Made by a program: the position numbers and the translations under genes. This document shows, piece after piece, positions 16,866 to 25,419 of a stretch of 64,000 nucleotides of DNA; positions within the stretch are counted from its first letter, which is position 1, and each line of letters starts with the position of its first letter. Source of the DNA: JBAXPV01 sp037132075 (GTDB taxonomy: Bacteria > Bacteroidota > Bacteroidia > Bacteroidales > CAIXZF01); contig JBAXPV010000005.1 of NCBI GenBank assembly GCA_037132075.1, positions 77,064 through 141,063 of the forward strand. The letters run 5' to 3'. Below the pieces are notes generated by a model. It had not been told where the DNA came from and searched no databases. It saw only the letters and a list, made by a program, of their open reading frames with translations.

Positions 16866-18257
16866 ATGATCCAGTCCTCCACCTTTCGTAAAATCAATGA
16901 ATGGGCCAGGAGCTCAATAAGCCTCAAATTGTTGGTCATTGGTGTTTTTGTTCTTGTCTTGATTATTCCATCTGCCTTGCTTCAATCGCTGATCAGTGAG
17001 CGAGAAACTACAAGGAATAATACAGCTTCAGAGATCTGGCAAACATGGGGTGATAAACAGCTGATCTCGGGTCCGGTTATAAGTGTTCCTGTTGTTTCAA
17101 CCATAACATCAACGAATGGAAGCAATGAAAGCAGTACACGATATCTTCATTTCCTGGCTGAAAATCTGTCTGTTAGCGGGAATGTTGTCCCTGTAGTCCG
17201 TTACCGCAGCATTTATGAAGTGGTTCTTTATTCATGCAGCCTCAGGATCAACGGAAAATTCAAACCGCTTGTTCCCAAAGGAATTAACATTCAGCCTGAA
17301 AATATTAAATGGGACAAAGCTTACCTTTCACTTGGCATTTCTGATATGAAAGGCATCAGGGACAATATCGACCTCAATTGGAATGACACGAATTACCGGA
17401 TGCAGCCAGGGATACCGGTTCGTGATATCATCAAGGGTGGCGTAAGTGTTCCCGTTGTTCTTGACCCTAAGATGGAGAATAAATTCAGCTTCAATATACA
17501 GCTGAACGGAAGCCGGCTTTTATCGTTTTTGCCTTACGCATCAGAAATGAATGTCAACATTAGTTCTCCCTGGGCCAACCCTTCATTCGAAGGGGCGTTT
17601 ATTCCCATGGAGAAATCTGTTTCAAAAGCTGGCTTTAAGGCAAAATGGAAAATCCTGGAACTGAATCGCAACTATGGGCAATTCGGGCTTGACGATTTTG
17701 TTGGTCTTGGGGAAAAACCTGAGAATGAAATATTTGTCAATGATCGTATCGCAGCTGATAACAAAGCGGGTGCATTTGGTGTGAACCTGATCATGCCTGT
17801 TGATCAATACCAGCGCACCACAAGGGCAGCCAAATATGGGGTTTTGTTCGTTATTCTGACTTTTGTCACTTTCTTTTTCTTTGAATTGCTTGGCAAGAAA
17901 TATGTTCATCCCTTGCAGTACCTGATTGTTGGATTCGCAATCATGCTTTTTTATTTGCTGCTTCTTTCCCTGGCGGAATATCTTTTGTTTGATCTAGCCT
18001 ATGGAATATCGGCCGCTGTCATTACTTTGATGATCATGCTTTATGCAGGAGCCATTTTCAATAATTTCAAGTACGGTATTATTGTGGGATTAATCCTATT
18101 TATGCTGTATGCATATTTCTATATATTACTCCAACTACAACTTTATTCATTGCTCTTTGGTACGATTGGAATGGTCATTATGCTTTCTGTCATTATGCTG
18201 CTCACGCGAAATCTGCATCAGGAACGACAAATTGAAGAAACAGATCTGGAGAATTAA
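16866..18257 (+). CDS. creD: CreD family inner membrane protein
   Basis: A 463-residue protein of typical CreD length. An N-terminal membrane anchor (residues 20-45, LLVIGVFVLVLIIPSALLQSLI) precedes the family hallmark LISERETTR and a large periplasmic domain with GPVISVPV and a long beta-rich region; several C-terminal membrane helices follow (roughly 325-450). CreD family proteins influence envelope integrity and beta-lactam response in proteobacteria; the mechanism is unknown. No CreBC two-component genes are nearby, so regulation here is open. Confidence 0.88.
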   Translation: MIQSSTFRKINEWARSSISLKLLVIGVFVLVLIIPSALLQSLISERETTRNNTASEIWQTWGDKQLISGPVISVPVVSTITSTNGSNESSTRYLHFLAENLSVSGNVVPVVRYRSIYEVVLYSCSLRINGKFKPLVPKGINIQPENIKWDKAYLSLGISDMKGIRDNIDLNWNDTNYRMQPGIPVRDIIKGGVSVPVVLDPKMENKFSFNIQLNGSRLLSFLPYASEMNVNISSPWANPSFEGAFIPMEKSVSKAGFKAKWKILELNRNYGQFGLDDFVGLGEKPENEIFVNDRIAADNKAGAFGVNLIMPVDQYQRTTRAAKYGVLFVILTFVTFFFFELLGKKYVHPLQYLIVGFAIMLFYLLLLSLAEYLLFDLAYGISAAVITLMIMLYAGAIFNNFKYGIIVGLILFMLYAYFYILLQLQLYSLLFGTIGMVIMLSVIMLLTRNLHQERQIEETDLEN

Positions 18258-18529
18258 ATCCCAAAGTCCAATAAGGCAAAGTCCAAAAAAAACTCCAAAG
18301 TCCATAAAACAAAGTCCCTGAGAATTCAATCCTTGTGTCCTTTGTGAATCCTTTGTGTCCCTTGTGGTGAATAAAATTATGCCAGCAAGCAGTCTGATTT
18401 AAACACAAGGGGCACAAGGGAATACGGCACAAGGGGCACAACGAATCATATGAGTACTTCCTGATTTGCTTAAAAAGTTCTATTTTTGGAGATTACTGTC
18501 TGCAAATTGCCGGAATCCAATATTGTAGA
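18258..18529. repeat. Non-coding spacer of low-complexity inverted words
   Basis: Begins with repeated AAAGTCCA words (18264-18318), also seen at 27869-27895, then an imperfect inverted repeat of CCTTTGTG/CACAAGG words between 18331 and 18443. No ORF with coding character. Confidence 0.55.
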
Positions 18530-19828
18530 ATGGCATGTCCTTTATATATCAAGAATACATCTGAATTGAATTATTCCAGGAGCATTTTTATTATTGTTCT
18601 AATCATCTTATGTAAAATATCTTTAGCCCAGGCCCCTGGCAAGGACTTCAAAGATGTCATGCGAAAATGGAAAAATGACACGACCCTGATCCCTGTTGCT
18701 GAAATCAATATTGGAAAAACCTATGCCAACTTATTGCCTATTGTTGGATATGCCCCCGCCAATGGATTTGTACTGGGTAGTGCGGTGAGTTTAATCCGTC
18801 TTTTCGGGAAACCACCGACCACGCTGTCTTCCGCCATGGTCAATGCACAGATTACTTCTAAAAGACAGATTATTGTTAATGCCCGTTCAAAGGTTTACCT
18901 TAATGATAATAAATGGTTTTTGCAGGGAGAATGGCGTTTCCTTATTTTCAAGCAACCTACCTATGGGCTTGGAATCATTTCACCCAAAGATCAGGATATT
19001 GTTATTGGTGTTAATAACCTGCCACAAACACTGGACTCAATCGCAGAGCCCCTTTCGTACAACCTCATCCGGATTTATGAAGAAGCCGTCAGGCAATTGT
19101 TTCATTCACACTACTATGCAGGCATCGGAATCTGCTATGATCATCATTTTAACATCGTTGATGAGCGGCTTGACACGCTAAAGTCCAGCCCTGATTATTT
19201 TATTTCCAGCCATTATGCCTATTCCTTAAAAAACAATTTCGACCCCAAAGGTTATCATGTGGCGGGTATGAAGGTCACCCTTCTGACGGATACCCGTGAT
19301 AACCTCATCAACTGTTATAAAGGATATTATGTGTCCGTTTCTATGCTTCACAACCAAAAACTCAACAGGGATTCCCGGAACAGCGACCAGCTTCTTTATG
19401 ATGCCCGATATTACCTGGATCTGAGCAAAAGCAAACCCGGCAAGGTCATTGCTTTCTGGAGTTGGGGTAATTTCCTGCTTGCAGGCACCCTGCCCTATCT
19501 CGCCCTGCCTTCTATCGGCTGGGATACCTACAACCGCTCGGGCCGTGGCTATATCCAGGGACGTTACCGCGGGCTGAATTTTTTGTACAATGAGGTTGAA
19601 TACCGGTTTCCCATCTCCAAAAACGGATTCCTTGGCGGGGTGGCGTTTGTGAATGCAACCAACGCCAACGATTATGGTGAAAACATCTTTGATAAAACTG
19701 CCTTGGGCATGGGAGCCGGACTGAGGTTAAAACTGGACAAACGATCCCGTACCAATATCACCATTGACCTGGGTTATGGTGCTGACCGTTCGAGTGGGAT
19801 TTATATTAATATGCAGGAGATGTTTTAG
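18530..19828 (+). CDS. Outer-membrane beta-barrel protein, BamA/TamA (D15) surface-antigen-like
   Basis: A 432-residue protein with an N-terminal hydrophobic export signal (residues 17-34, ending ISLAQAPG) and a beta-rich body. The C-terminal half resembles a D15/Omp85-type barrel: alternating aromatic strands, RGRYRGLNFLYNEVEYRFP, GVAFVNATN, and a last strand ending in an aromatic (YINMQEMF). No POTRA repeats are apparent, so it is a short barrel-only member. Likely role is an outer-membrane pore or assembly factor, partner unknown. Confidence 0.72.
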   Translation: MACPLYIKNTSELNYSRSIFIIVLIILCKISLAQAPGKDFKDVMRKWKNDTTLIPVAEINIGKTYANLLPIVGYAPANGFVLGSAVSLIRLFGKPPTTLSSAMVNAQITSKRQIIVNARSKVYLNDNKWFLQGEWRFLIFKQPTYGLGIISPKDQDIVIGVNNLPQTLDSIAEPLSYNLIRIYEEAVRQLFHSHYYAGIGICYDHHFNIVDERLDTLKSSPDYFISSHYAYSLKNNFDPKGYHVAGMKVTLLTDTRDNLINCYKGYYVSVSMLHNQKLNRDSRNSDQLLYDARYYLDLSKSKPGKVIAFWSWGNFLLAGTLPYLALPSIGWDTYNRSGRGYIQGRYRGLNFLYNEVEYRFPISKNGFLGGVAFVNATNANDYGENIFDKTALGMGAGLRLKLDKRSRTNITIDLGYGADRSSGIYINMQEMF

Positions 19829-19840
19829 GCGTGAGTGGCG

Positions 19841-19856
19841 TGAGTAGCGCTACTCA
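19841..19856. repeat. 16-bp perfect palindrome
   Basis: TGAGTAGCGCTACTCA lies 12 bp after the barrel-protein stop and 53 bp before pepP, flanked by GTGAGT/ACTCAC words that extend the inversion. It may act as a weak terminator or a binding site. Confidence 0.5.
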
Positions 19857-19909
19857 AGATACTCACGAAATAAAAGTTTTATTAACTTAGCAAGCTAAAA
19901 TCCATCCCT

Positions 19910-21298
19910 ATGTTTCCAGCTCAAATCTATGCCCAACGCCGCAACCAACTGAAAAAACTTTTAGGTTCCGGAATCGCCCTGTTTCCTGGCAACCAGGAAG
20001 TTGCTTTTAACTACCCTGCCAATACTTATTCATACCGCCAGGACAGTCATTTCCTTTATTTCTTCGGCCTGAGTCATCCCGGATATGTGGGGGTGATCGA
20101 CGCTGACAATGACAAAGACTATATCTATGGCAATGATGTCGACATTGAAGATATCATCTGGATGGGTAACCAGCCTTTACTTGCTGATCTTGCTGCAGAA
20201 GTGGGCGTAAAAGACACAGCACCTTTTGATTACGCACCGGCTTTTCTTGCAGAAGCCATGAGTAAGGGACGTAAGATCCATTACCTGCCGCCTTACCGCG
20301 GAGAAACGAAAATTGAACTCTCAAGCTGGCTGAATATCCCCATTCCAGAATTAAAAAGCCACGCCTCCCTCGACCTCATCAAAGCTGTGATTCAGCTGAA
20401 AGAGATCAAGGACACCTATGAAATCGAAGAAATCGAAAACGCTATTGATGTCGCATGGCTGATGCATACCACCGCTATGAAAATGGCGCACCCAGGTATT
20501 AAAGAACAGGAAATTGCCGGAACGATTGAAGGTATCGCACTGGCGCATGCCGGACCTGTCTCCTTTCCCATCATCCTCAGCATGGATGGCCAGACTTTAC
20601 ACAACCATTCGCATCACAACATCCTCACTGAAGGACGTATGCTAGTGATCGATGCAGGTTGTGAGACCTTAAGCGGATATTCCAGCGACATCACCCGGAC
20701 TGTGCCTGTTGGTGGAAAATTCAACACCCGTCAGCGCGAGATCTACCAGGCTGTCCTGAATGCCAATATGGCGGTGATCGACAACCTGAAACCCGGCATC
20801 CGCTATTTCGACATGCATATGCTTGCTGCCCGTACCATTACCCGCGACCTCATGGCTATCGGGCTGATGAAGGGTAACCTGGATGATGCTGTTGCTGCAG
20901 GAGCGCATACGCTGTTCTTCCCCCACGGCCTCGGTCATATGATGGGCATGGATGTTCATGACATGGAAGGATTGGGTGAGAATTATGTAGGCTATGATGA
21001 GACGATCCAGCGGGCTACACAGTTCGGTACGGCTTATGTCCGTCTTGGCAAAACCCTGAAACCCGGGTTTGTGCTGACAGTTGAGCCGGGATGTTATTTC
21101 ATTCCCGCGCTGATTGACCAGTTCCGCGCTGAAGGCAAGTTCATGGATTTTATCAATTACGATAAAGTTGAGACCTACAAGGACTTCGGTGGCATCCGTA
21201 TTGAAGACGATGTTTTAATTACGGATACAGGGAAGAAAGTATTAGGAAAGCCAATTCCAAAGACTGTGGAAGAGGTTGAGCGTTTGATGAAGAGGTAG
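19910..21298 (+). CDS. pepP: Xaa-Pro aminopeptidase (M24B, aminopeptidase P)
   Basis: A 462-residue cytosolic metallopeptidase of usual length. The N-terminal creatinase-like domain (1-175) is followed by the pita-bread domain with all five metal ligands: Asp248 (VIDAG), Asp260 (SSDITRT), His343 (GLGHMMG), Glu392 (TVEPGC) and Glu432 (RIEDD). It removes N-terminal residues that precede proline, normally with two Mn ions. It stands alone; a weak promoter-like TAACTTAG is at 19884. Confidence 0.93.
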   Translation: MFPAQIYAQRRNQLKKLLGSGIALFPGNQEVAFNYPANTYSYRQDSHFLYFFGLSHPGYVGVIDADNDKDYIYGNDVDIEDIIWMGNQPLLADLAAEVGVKDTAPFDYAPAFLAEAMSKGRKIHYLPPYRGETKIELSSWLNIPIPELKSHASLDLIKAVIQLKEIKDTYEIEEIENAIDVAWLMHTTAMKMAHPGIKEQEIAGTIEGIALAHAGPVSFPIILSMDGQTLHNHSHHNILTEGRMLVIDAGCETLSGYSSDITRTVPVGGKFNTRQREIYQAVLNANMAVIDNLKPGIRYFDMHMLAARTITRDLMAIGLMKGNLDDAVAAGAHTLFFPHGLGHMMGMDVHDMEGLGENYVGYDETIQRATQFGTAYVRLGKTLKPGFVLTVEPGCYFIPALIDQFRAEGKFMDFINYDKVETYKDFGGIRIEDDVLITDTGKKVLGKPIPKTVEEVERLMKR

Positions 21299-21309
21299 GG
21301 TTTATTGTT

Positions 21310-21435
21310 GCACCTCAGCCCCGGGCCTGATGTCGGTCATTGCACCTCTGCCCCTTGCTTGTTCTCTGTCATTGCACCTCATCCCCCGGCTCGTTCTCTG
21401 TCATTGCACCTCATCCCCCGGCCCCTTCTCCTGAA
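21310..21435. repeat. 32-bp tandem repeat, four units, last cut by the IS element
   Basis: Units start at 21310, 21342, 21374 and 21406, each beginning GCACCTC and (except the last) ending GTCATT. The last unit runs into a CCCCTTCTCC hairpin arm that is interrupted by the IS at 21436 and resumes after 22930. Confidence 0.8.
21426..21435. repeat. IS target-site duplication, left
   Basis: TTCTCCTGAA directly abuts the left terminal repeat of the IS; the same 10 bp follow the right terminal repeat at 22931-22940. Confidence 0.9.
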
Positions 21436-21460
21436 TAATGGCGCTAACTTAATAATTATA

Positions 21461-21492
21461 TTATCTTTGTGGTAACTTAAAACCAAAGATAA
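21461..21492 (+). promoter_or_regulatory. IS promoter -7 box within a start-codon-masking inverted repeat, copy 1
   Basis: TATCTTTG (21462-21469) matches the Bacteroidota -7 box. TTATCTTTG at 21461-21469 is complementary to CAAAGATAA at 21484-21492, whose last base is the A of the ATG; GGT/ACC extends the stem past one bulged base. Transcripts begun at this promoter would lack the first arm, whereas read-through transcripts would carry both and hide the start codon. Confidence 0.55.
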
Positions 21493-22868
21493 TGAAACAG
21501 AATAGATCATTAGCAATAAGTAGTAAAATACAGGAATGTAAAATGGCTAATATAATCGGCTTAATGGAACATGAATTTCCGGTATCTGTTTTACCACTCA
21601 AGCAAGAAGGAGGGAAAACAAGAGATCGGGTTTTTACTGTTAATAATACATTACTGGCAATGGTTTTAACATCGGTTCAACAGGATAAGACCTTAAAAAA
21701 TTCAGTTGACTTATTTTATATGGTCCATCAAAAGCATACGATTCAAGCACGAGAGGCACTGAAACAAAGCATAAGGGCTGAAAAACAAGAAGATAGCAAA
21801 TCAGTTAAGACGGCAGGGCGTCCAAAAACTTATACAACACAGTTGCCAAAGAGTTTAGAAAAAGATATATCATTAAACACAGCCGCCTATAGCAAAGCAC
21901 GAGAACGTGTACCAATAGAATTAACCAAGGAACTGTTTAAAGCCAGTCGAATTGAACAAGCTGTGAATGCATATACACATTGGAATAATTATCGCGTATT
22001 CATTGGGGATGGCACCTATTTGCAAATGCAGGATACTGAGAGTATCCGAAAAGAATATGAAGTTAAACACAATGGGATAGGCGGTCAAGGGTATCCACAA
22101 GGATTACTTGAAGTAATTATAGAGAGAGGAACTGGTCAGTTGTACGGTTTTGAACTTTCAAACAGGCATGTGAGTGAGTTATCATTATTCTATAAAATGC
22201 TTGATGATCTCCCTGAAAAGTCTTTGCTGTTACTTGATGATTTGTATAACTGTTTTGAGATTATTACAAAATGCAGGCGTCTGGGTATTGAAATGCTAGT
22301 CCCGTCTAAAAGATTTAGAAACTATGAAGTTATAGAAAAACTGGAAGACGGAGATGAAATTATTAAGATAAAGACCCCTAAAAATAGATCTAAGTGGCTT
22401 AATATCAAAGAAAAACATGGCGATATAGTACTAAGACGAATACAGTGCAAAAGCCCGGAAGGCATTGATTATGTATTGATAACCACAATATTAGATAAGA
22501 ATATTACAAAAGAGTCTTTTCAACTCTTGTATTTGACCAGATGGGATATTGAAATTGGTATCAGAGAAATTAAAACGGTTATGGACATTAATGTACTCAG
22601 GTCTAAAACGCCCGAAATGGCGCTAAAAGAACTTTGTGTTTCGCTAGCCGCATATAATCTGATAAGAAAAATTATTTACGCAAGCATAAAAGACTTGCCT
22701 TTTTTTCCCAAAGAAAATTTCATTCAAAAATTCTATACGCATAATCAGGATATTCTTATTGACAAAAAAGGAAGAGTATATAACCAATGGTCCTCTGGTC
22801 GTAGAAGAAATGAATCAATTAATATTGAAACAAATACTGCAGAAGAGAAAACCAAACAGAAAGTATAA
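21492..22868 (+). CDS. IS4-family DDE transposase, copy 1
   Basis: A 458-residue transposase. The catalytic core is visible: Asp173 in GDGTYL, Asp250 in LLDDLYN, and the IS4 signature Y-x2-R-x3-E-x6-K formed by Tyr347, Arg350, Glu354 and Lys361 in YLTRWDIEIGIREIK. The frame is intact and both copies in the window encode identical proteins, consistent with recent activity. Base composition is more AT-rich than flanking genes. Confidence 0.95.
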   Translation: MKQNRSLAISSKIQECKMANIIGLMEHEFPVSVLPLKQEGGKTRDRVFTVNNTLLAMVLTSVQQDKTLKNSVDLFYMVHQKHTIQAREALKQSIRAEKQEDSKSVKTAGRPKTYTTQLPKSLEKDISLNTAAYSKARERVPIELTKELFKASRIEQAVNAYTHWNNYRVFIGDGTYLQMQDTESIRKEYEVKHNGIGGQGYPQGLLEVIIERGTGQLYGFELSNRHVSELSLFYKMLDDLPEKSLLLLDDLYNCFEIITKCRRLGIEMLVPSKRFRNYEVIEKLEDGDEIIKIKTPKNRSKWLNIKEKHGDIVLRRIQCKSPEGIDYVLITTILDKNITKESFQLLYLTRWDIEIGIREIKTVMDINVLRSKTPEMALKELCVSLAAYNLIRKIIYASIKDLPFFPKENFIQKFYTHNQDILIDKKGRVYNQWSSGRRRNESINIETNTAEEKTKQKV

Positions 22869-22930
22869 GAGAATTACTAAACTTGGCAACTATAAAAAAT
22901 ATAAATAATAATACTATGTTAGCGCCATTA

Positions 22931-22940
22931 TTCTCCTGAA
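22931..22940. repeat. IS target-site duplication, right
   Basis: TTCTCCTGAA, identical to 21426-21435, directly after the right terminal inverted repeat of copy 1. Confidence 0.9.
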
Positions 22941-23202
22941 GGAGAAGGGGAGCAGATTGCCGGGAACGTATTGATTAATGCAATTATTGATAAAATTTGA
23001 ATAAAGTAATATTGAAGAAGTAATAAATCAACAATTTAGCTGTACCGCACCCCCCTTCTCCTTCAGGAGAAGGGGTCGGGGGATGAGGTGCCACAAAAAA
23101 ACAAACCGAGAAAGTACAAAATCATTAATTTAGCTGTACCGCACCCCCCTTCTCCTTCAGGAGAAGGGGTCGGGGGATGAGGTGCTTCAAAAACCCTAAC
23201 CC
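22941..23202. repeat. Intergenic 59-bp direct repeats carrying a hairpin
   Basis: Two identical 59-bp units at 23033-23091 and 23127-23185, separated by 35 bp, each starting AATTTAGCTGTACCGC, containing CCCCTTCTCC/GGAGAAGGGG around TTCA, and ending GGGGATGAGGTGC. The reverse complement of the end matches the GCACCTCATCCCCC words of the 21310 repeat. No gene. Confidence 0.85.
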
Positions 23203-24432
23203 ATGAAAAACCTGATCATTATCCTGTTTTTTCTCTTTTGTTTCGCTGGTCTGAGTCTTGCCCAGCCCTGCCTGCCGAACCCGAATTCGGTGAGTTTTAA
23301 TGGTGCTTCCTCAGCTGTAAGAATTAACTCAACAGGCAACCTTGAGATGACTGATGCCATCACCATTGAGGCCTGGGTAAAAGCAAACACCTTTGCCACC
23401 TTTCCGACAGGAGGATCTATATTCTGTCACCACTCCTGGGGAAATTCCAGTTACGGATATGTACTTCGTGCCGGGGGAAGTGGCCAGGTTTCCTTCAACA
23501 TCGGAGGTGCTGTTGGCGGCAGTCCTGTTGGCTGGCAGGAAGTGGTAAGTAATACGGGCGCAATTGCTACGGGTACCTGGTATCATGTGGCGGCAACTTT
23601 TGACGGAACGGCTTTAAATCTTTATGTCAACGGCAGCCTGGTTGGCACAACAGCTTTTGCGGGAGAAATCTATCCGTCCATCGGCTATAAACCCCGGATT
23701 GGTGCACTATCTGACACTGCCTGGAGCATGAGTCGCTACTGGGATGGACTGATTGACGAAGTAAGAGTCTGGCATCGGGCTCTCAGCGTAACAGAGATTG
23801 CAGCCGGAATGAATGATCATGTTGATCCGGCCACGGCATTAAACCTCGCAGGGTACTGGAGACTGAATGACTCCCCCGGTGCTGTCTGCCAGGATCTGAG
23901 CGGTAATGGGAATACGGGAGTTGGCATCAACATTGCCTGGTCGACGGTAGTCCCATTTAATAATGCGACTCCACCCATTCCTACAGTTACGTTTGTCAGC
24001 GGGGCTTTGCATTCCAGCGCGACGACCGGCAACCAGTGGTATTTTGGGACCAATCTGCTTACCGGAGCGACCCAGCAAAATTATACACCAACCCAATATG
24101 GTAATTATACCGTTAAAGTGAGTACGATCAGCGGATGCTCAAGCACTTCGACCCCGTTTAACTACAACACCACCGGAATTGAATCTCCTAACGCTGCTGA
24201 ACTTAGCTTTTCTCCGAACCCCGCTCATGAAACACTTCAAATGAAGGTTCCTGCCGGTTTTTTCGACTCCGAGTTAAGCATTTACAGTCTTAACGGACAA
24301 TTGCTGATGATGTATCATATTGCAAATATGCAGGTTCAGACTATTAATATCGAGGCTTTATCTCCCGGAATATACCTGATTCAATGCAAAACCCCGGCTG
24401 AATCAAAAATTCAGAAACTGGTGGTTTGGTAA
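23203..24432 (+). CDS. Secreted LamG-domain protein with T9SS type A sorting domain
   Basis: A 409-residue protein with signal peptide (LFCFAGLSLAQP). Residues about 25-245 form a LamG/concanavalin-like jellyroll (ITIEAWVKAN, GTWYHVAATFDG, LNLYVNGSLVGT, YWDGLIDEVRVWHRALS), usually a carbohydrate- or protein-binding module. The C-terminus is a type A T9SS sorting domain (FSPNPAHETLQ, SIYSLNGQLL, SPGIYLIQC). Surface adhesion or ligand binding is plausible; no catalytic residues seen. Confidence 0.85.
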   Translation: MKNLIIILFFLFCFAGLSLAQPCLPNPNSVSFNGASSAVRINSTGNLEMTDAITIEAWVKANTFATFPTGGSIFCHHSWGNSSYGYVLRAGGSGQVSFNIGGAVGGSPVGWQEVVSNTGAIATGTWYHVAATFDGTALNLYVNGSLVGTTAFAGEIYPSIGYKPRIGALSDTAWSMSRYWDGLIDEVRVWHRALSVTEIAAGMNDHVDPATALNLAGYWRLNDSPGAVCQDLSGNGNTGVGINIAWSTVVPFNNATPPIPTVTFVSGALHSSATTGNQWYFGTNLLTGATQQNYTPTQYGNYTVKVSTISGCSSTSTPFNYNTTGIESPNAAELSFSPNPAHETLQMKVPAGFFDSELSIYSLNGQLLMMYHIANMQVQTINIEALSPGIYLIQCKTPAESKIQKLVVW

Positions 24433-24456
24433 TCTTCAACCGTTTATAGCATTTTC

Positions 24457-25419
24457 GTGAAGGATATCAGCCAAGAGTCGTGGCGACAAGTTTTCATTGA
24501 CGCCCTGACAGCGTCTTACAAAACCTGCAAATGGCTTTTGAGCCTGATGATCCCTGTTTCATTCGGGGTATTGCTTCTACAGTATTCCGGCTGGCTGGCG
24601 AAGATCTCTGAGTTTCTGAATCCCTTGTTTCATTACCTGGGACTGTCGGGACAAAGTGCTTTAGTTTTCCTGACCAGCATCTTTCTAAATATATACTCTG
24701 CCATTGCTGTAATTACGACTTTAAACCTCACACCCCGGGAAATCACCATCCTGGCTTTCATGTGCCTCGTCTCCCACAACATCATCGTTGAAGTTCTAAT
24801 TCTAAAAAAAACCGGCTCCAACGCCCTGAGAATGCTGTTAATCAGGCTTTTAACAAGCATCATTGGCGCATTAATCCTCAACTACCTTCTCCCAATCACC
24901 CCATCACTTCATCACCCCATCACCCCCTCACCCCTTTCGCCCAGTCACTTAGTCGCCCAGTCCCCCTTCCTCCCAGAGTTAACCCACTGGTCCCTCAACA
25001 CCCTCGCACTCTCCCTCAAAGTCGTATTCTTCGTCACGGGCCTTATGATACTGCAGAAATCACTTGAGAAACTCGGAGTACTTAGCCTGGTGGGGAAAAC
25101 GCTCGCTCCCTTTTTACGCATCATGGGTTTACCGAAGGACACCGCCTTTCTCTGGCTGGTGGCTAACGTTCTGGGCCTGGGATACAGTGCCGCGATTATG
25201 TTCCAACATGCCGATGATGGTTCTATTTCGCGCAAAGACAATGACCTTTTAAATCATCACATTGCAGTCTGCCATTCACTGCTCGAGGATACACTTTTGT
25301 TTGTGGCAATTGGTGTTCCGGCGGGGTGGATTACGATACCGAGATTGCTGGCGGCGACGGGGATCGTTTGGACTGTAAGGCTATTTAGTTCCGCAAAACC
25401 CTCCAATTCTGAAATCTGA
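24457..25419 (+). CDS. Nucleoside-recognition (Gate) domain membrane protein with octamer insertion
   Basis: A 320-residue polytopic membrane protein with a GTG start 24 bp after the preceding stop. It contains two Gate-like repeats: SGQSALVFLTSIFLNIYSA near residue 65-85 and PKDTAFLWLVANVLGLGYSA near 225-245, with hydrophobic helices around them. Relatives include SpmA/B- and YjiG/H-like proteins, whose transport substrate is not settled. Between the two halves (residues about 146-173) is a Pro/Ser/His-rich linker translated from an 8-bp tandem array, presumably a loop. The C-terminal 10 residues are also low complexity. Confidence 0.78.
   Translation: MKDISQESWRQVFIDALTASYKTCKWLLSLMIPVSFGVLLLQYSGWLAKISEFLNPLFHYLGLSGQSALVFLTSIFLNIYSAIAVITTLNLTPREITILAFMCLVSHNIIVEVLILKKTGSNALRMLLIRLLTSIIGALILNYLLPITPSLHHPITPSPLSPSHLVAQSPFLPELTHWSLNTLALSLKVVFFVTGLMILQKSLEKLGVLSLVGKTLAPFLRIMGLPKDTAFLWLVANVLGLGYSAAIMFQHADDGSISRKDNDLLNHHIAVCHSLLEDTLLFVAIGVPAGWITIPRLLAATGIVWTVRLFSSAKPSNSEI
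24895..24974. repeat. Octamer tandem array inside the Gate-domain gene
   Basis: Ten consecutive 8-bp units: ATCACCCC, ATCACTTC, ATCACCCC twice, CTCACCCC, TTTCGCCC, AGTCACTT, AGTCGCCC, AGTCCCCC, TTCCTCCC. The AGTCGCCC unit is the complement of the GGGCGACT words in the arrays at 15528 and 27440. Confidence 0.88.

Larger units (their letters stand above)
21436..22930 (+). mobile_element. IS4-family insertion sequence, copy 1 (1495 bp, complete)
   Basis: Bounded by 13-bp perfect terminal inverted repeats TAATGGCGCTAAC (21436-21448, and its complement at 22918-22930) and a 10-bp target duplication TTCTCCTGAA. Contains one transposase gene. Size, terminal repeats and 10-bp duplication fit the IS4 family. 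Removing the IS and one duplication restores a hairpin, CCCCTTCTCC-TGAA-GGAGAAGGGG, so insertion was at the hairpin loop. Confidence 0.93.

Noticed and set aside
21310..21435. Possible CRISPR array from 32-bp repeats
   Set aside because: Units abut one another without spacers and diverge; no cas genes are present.
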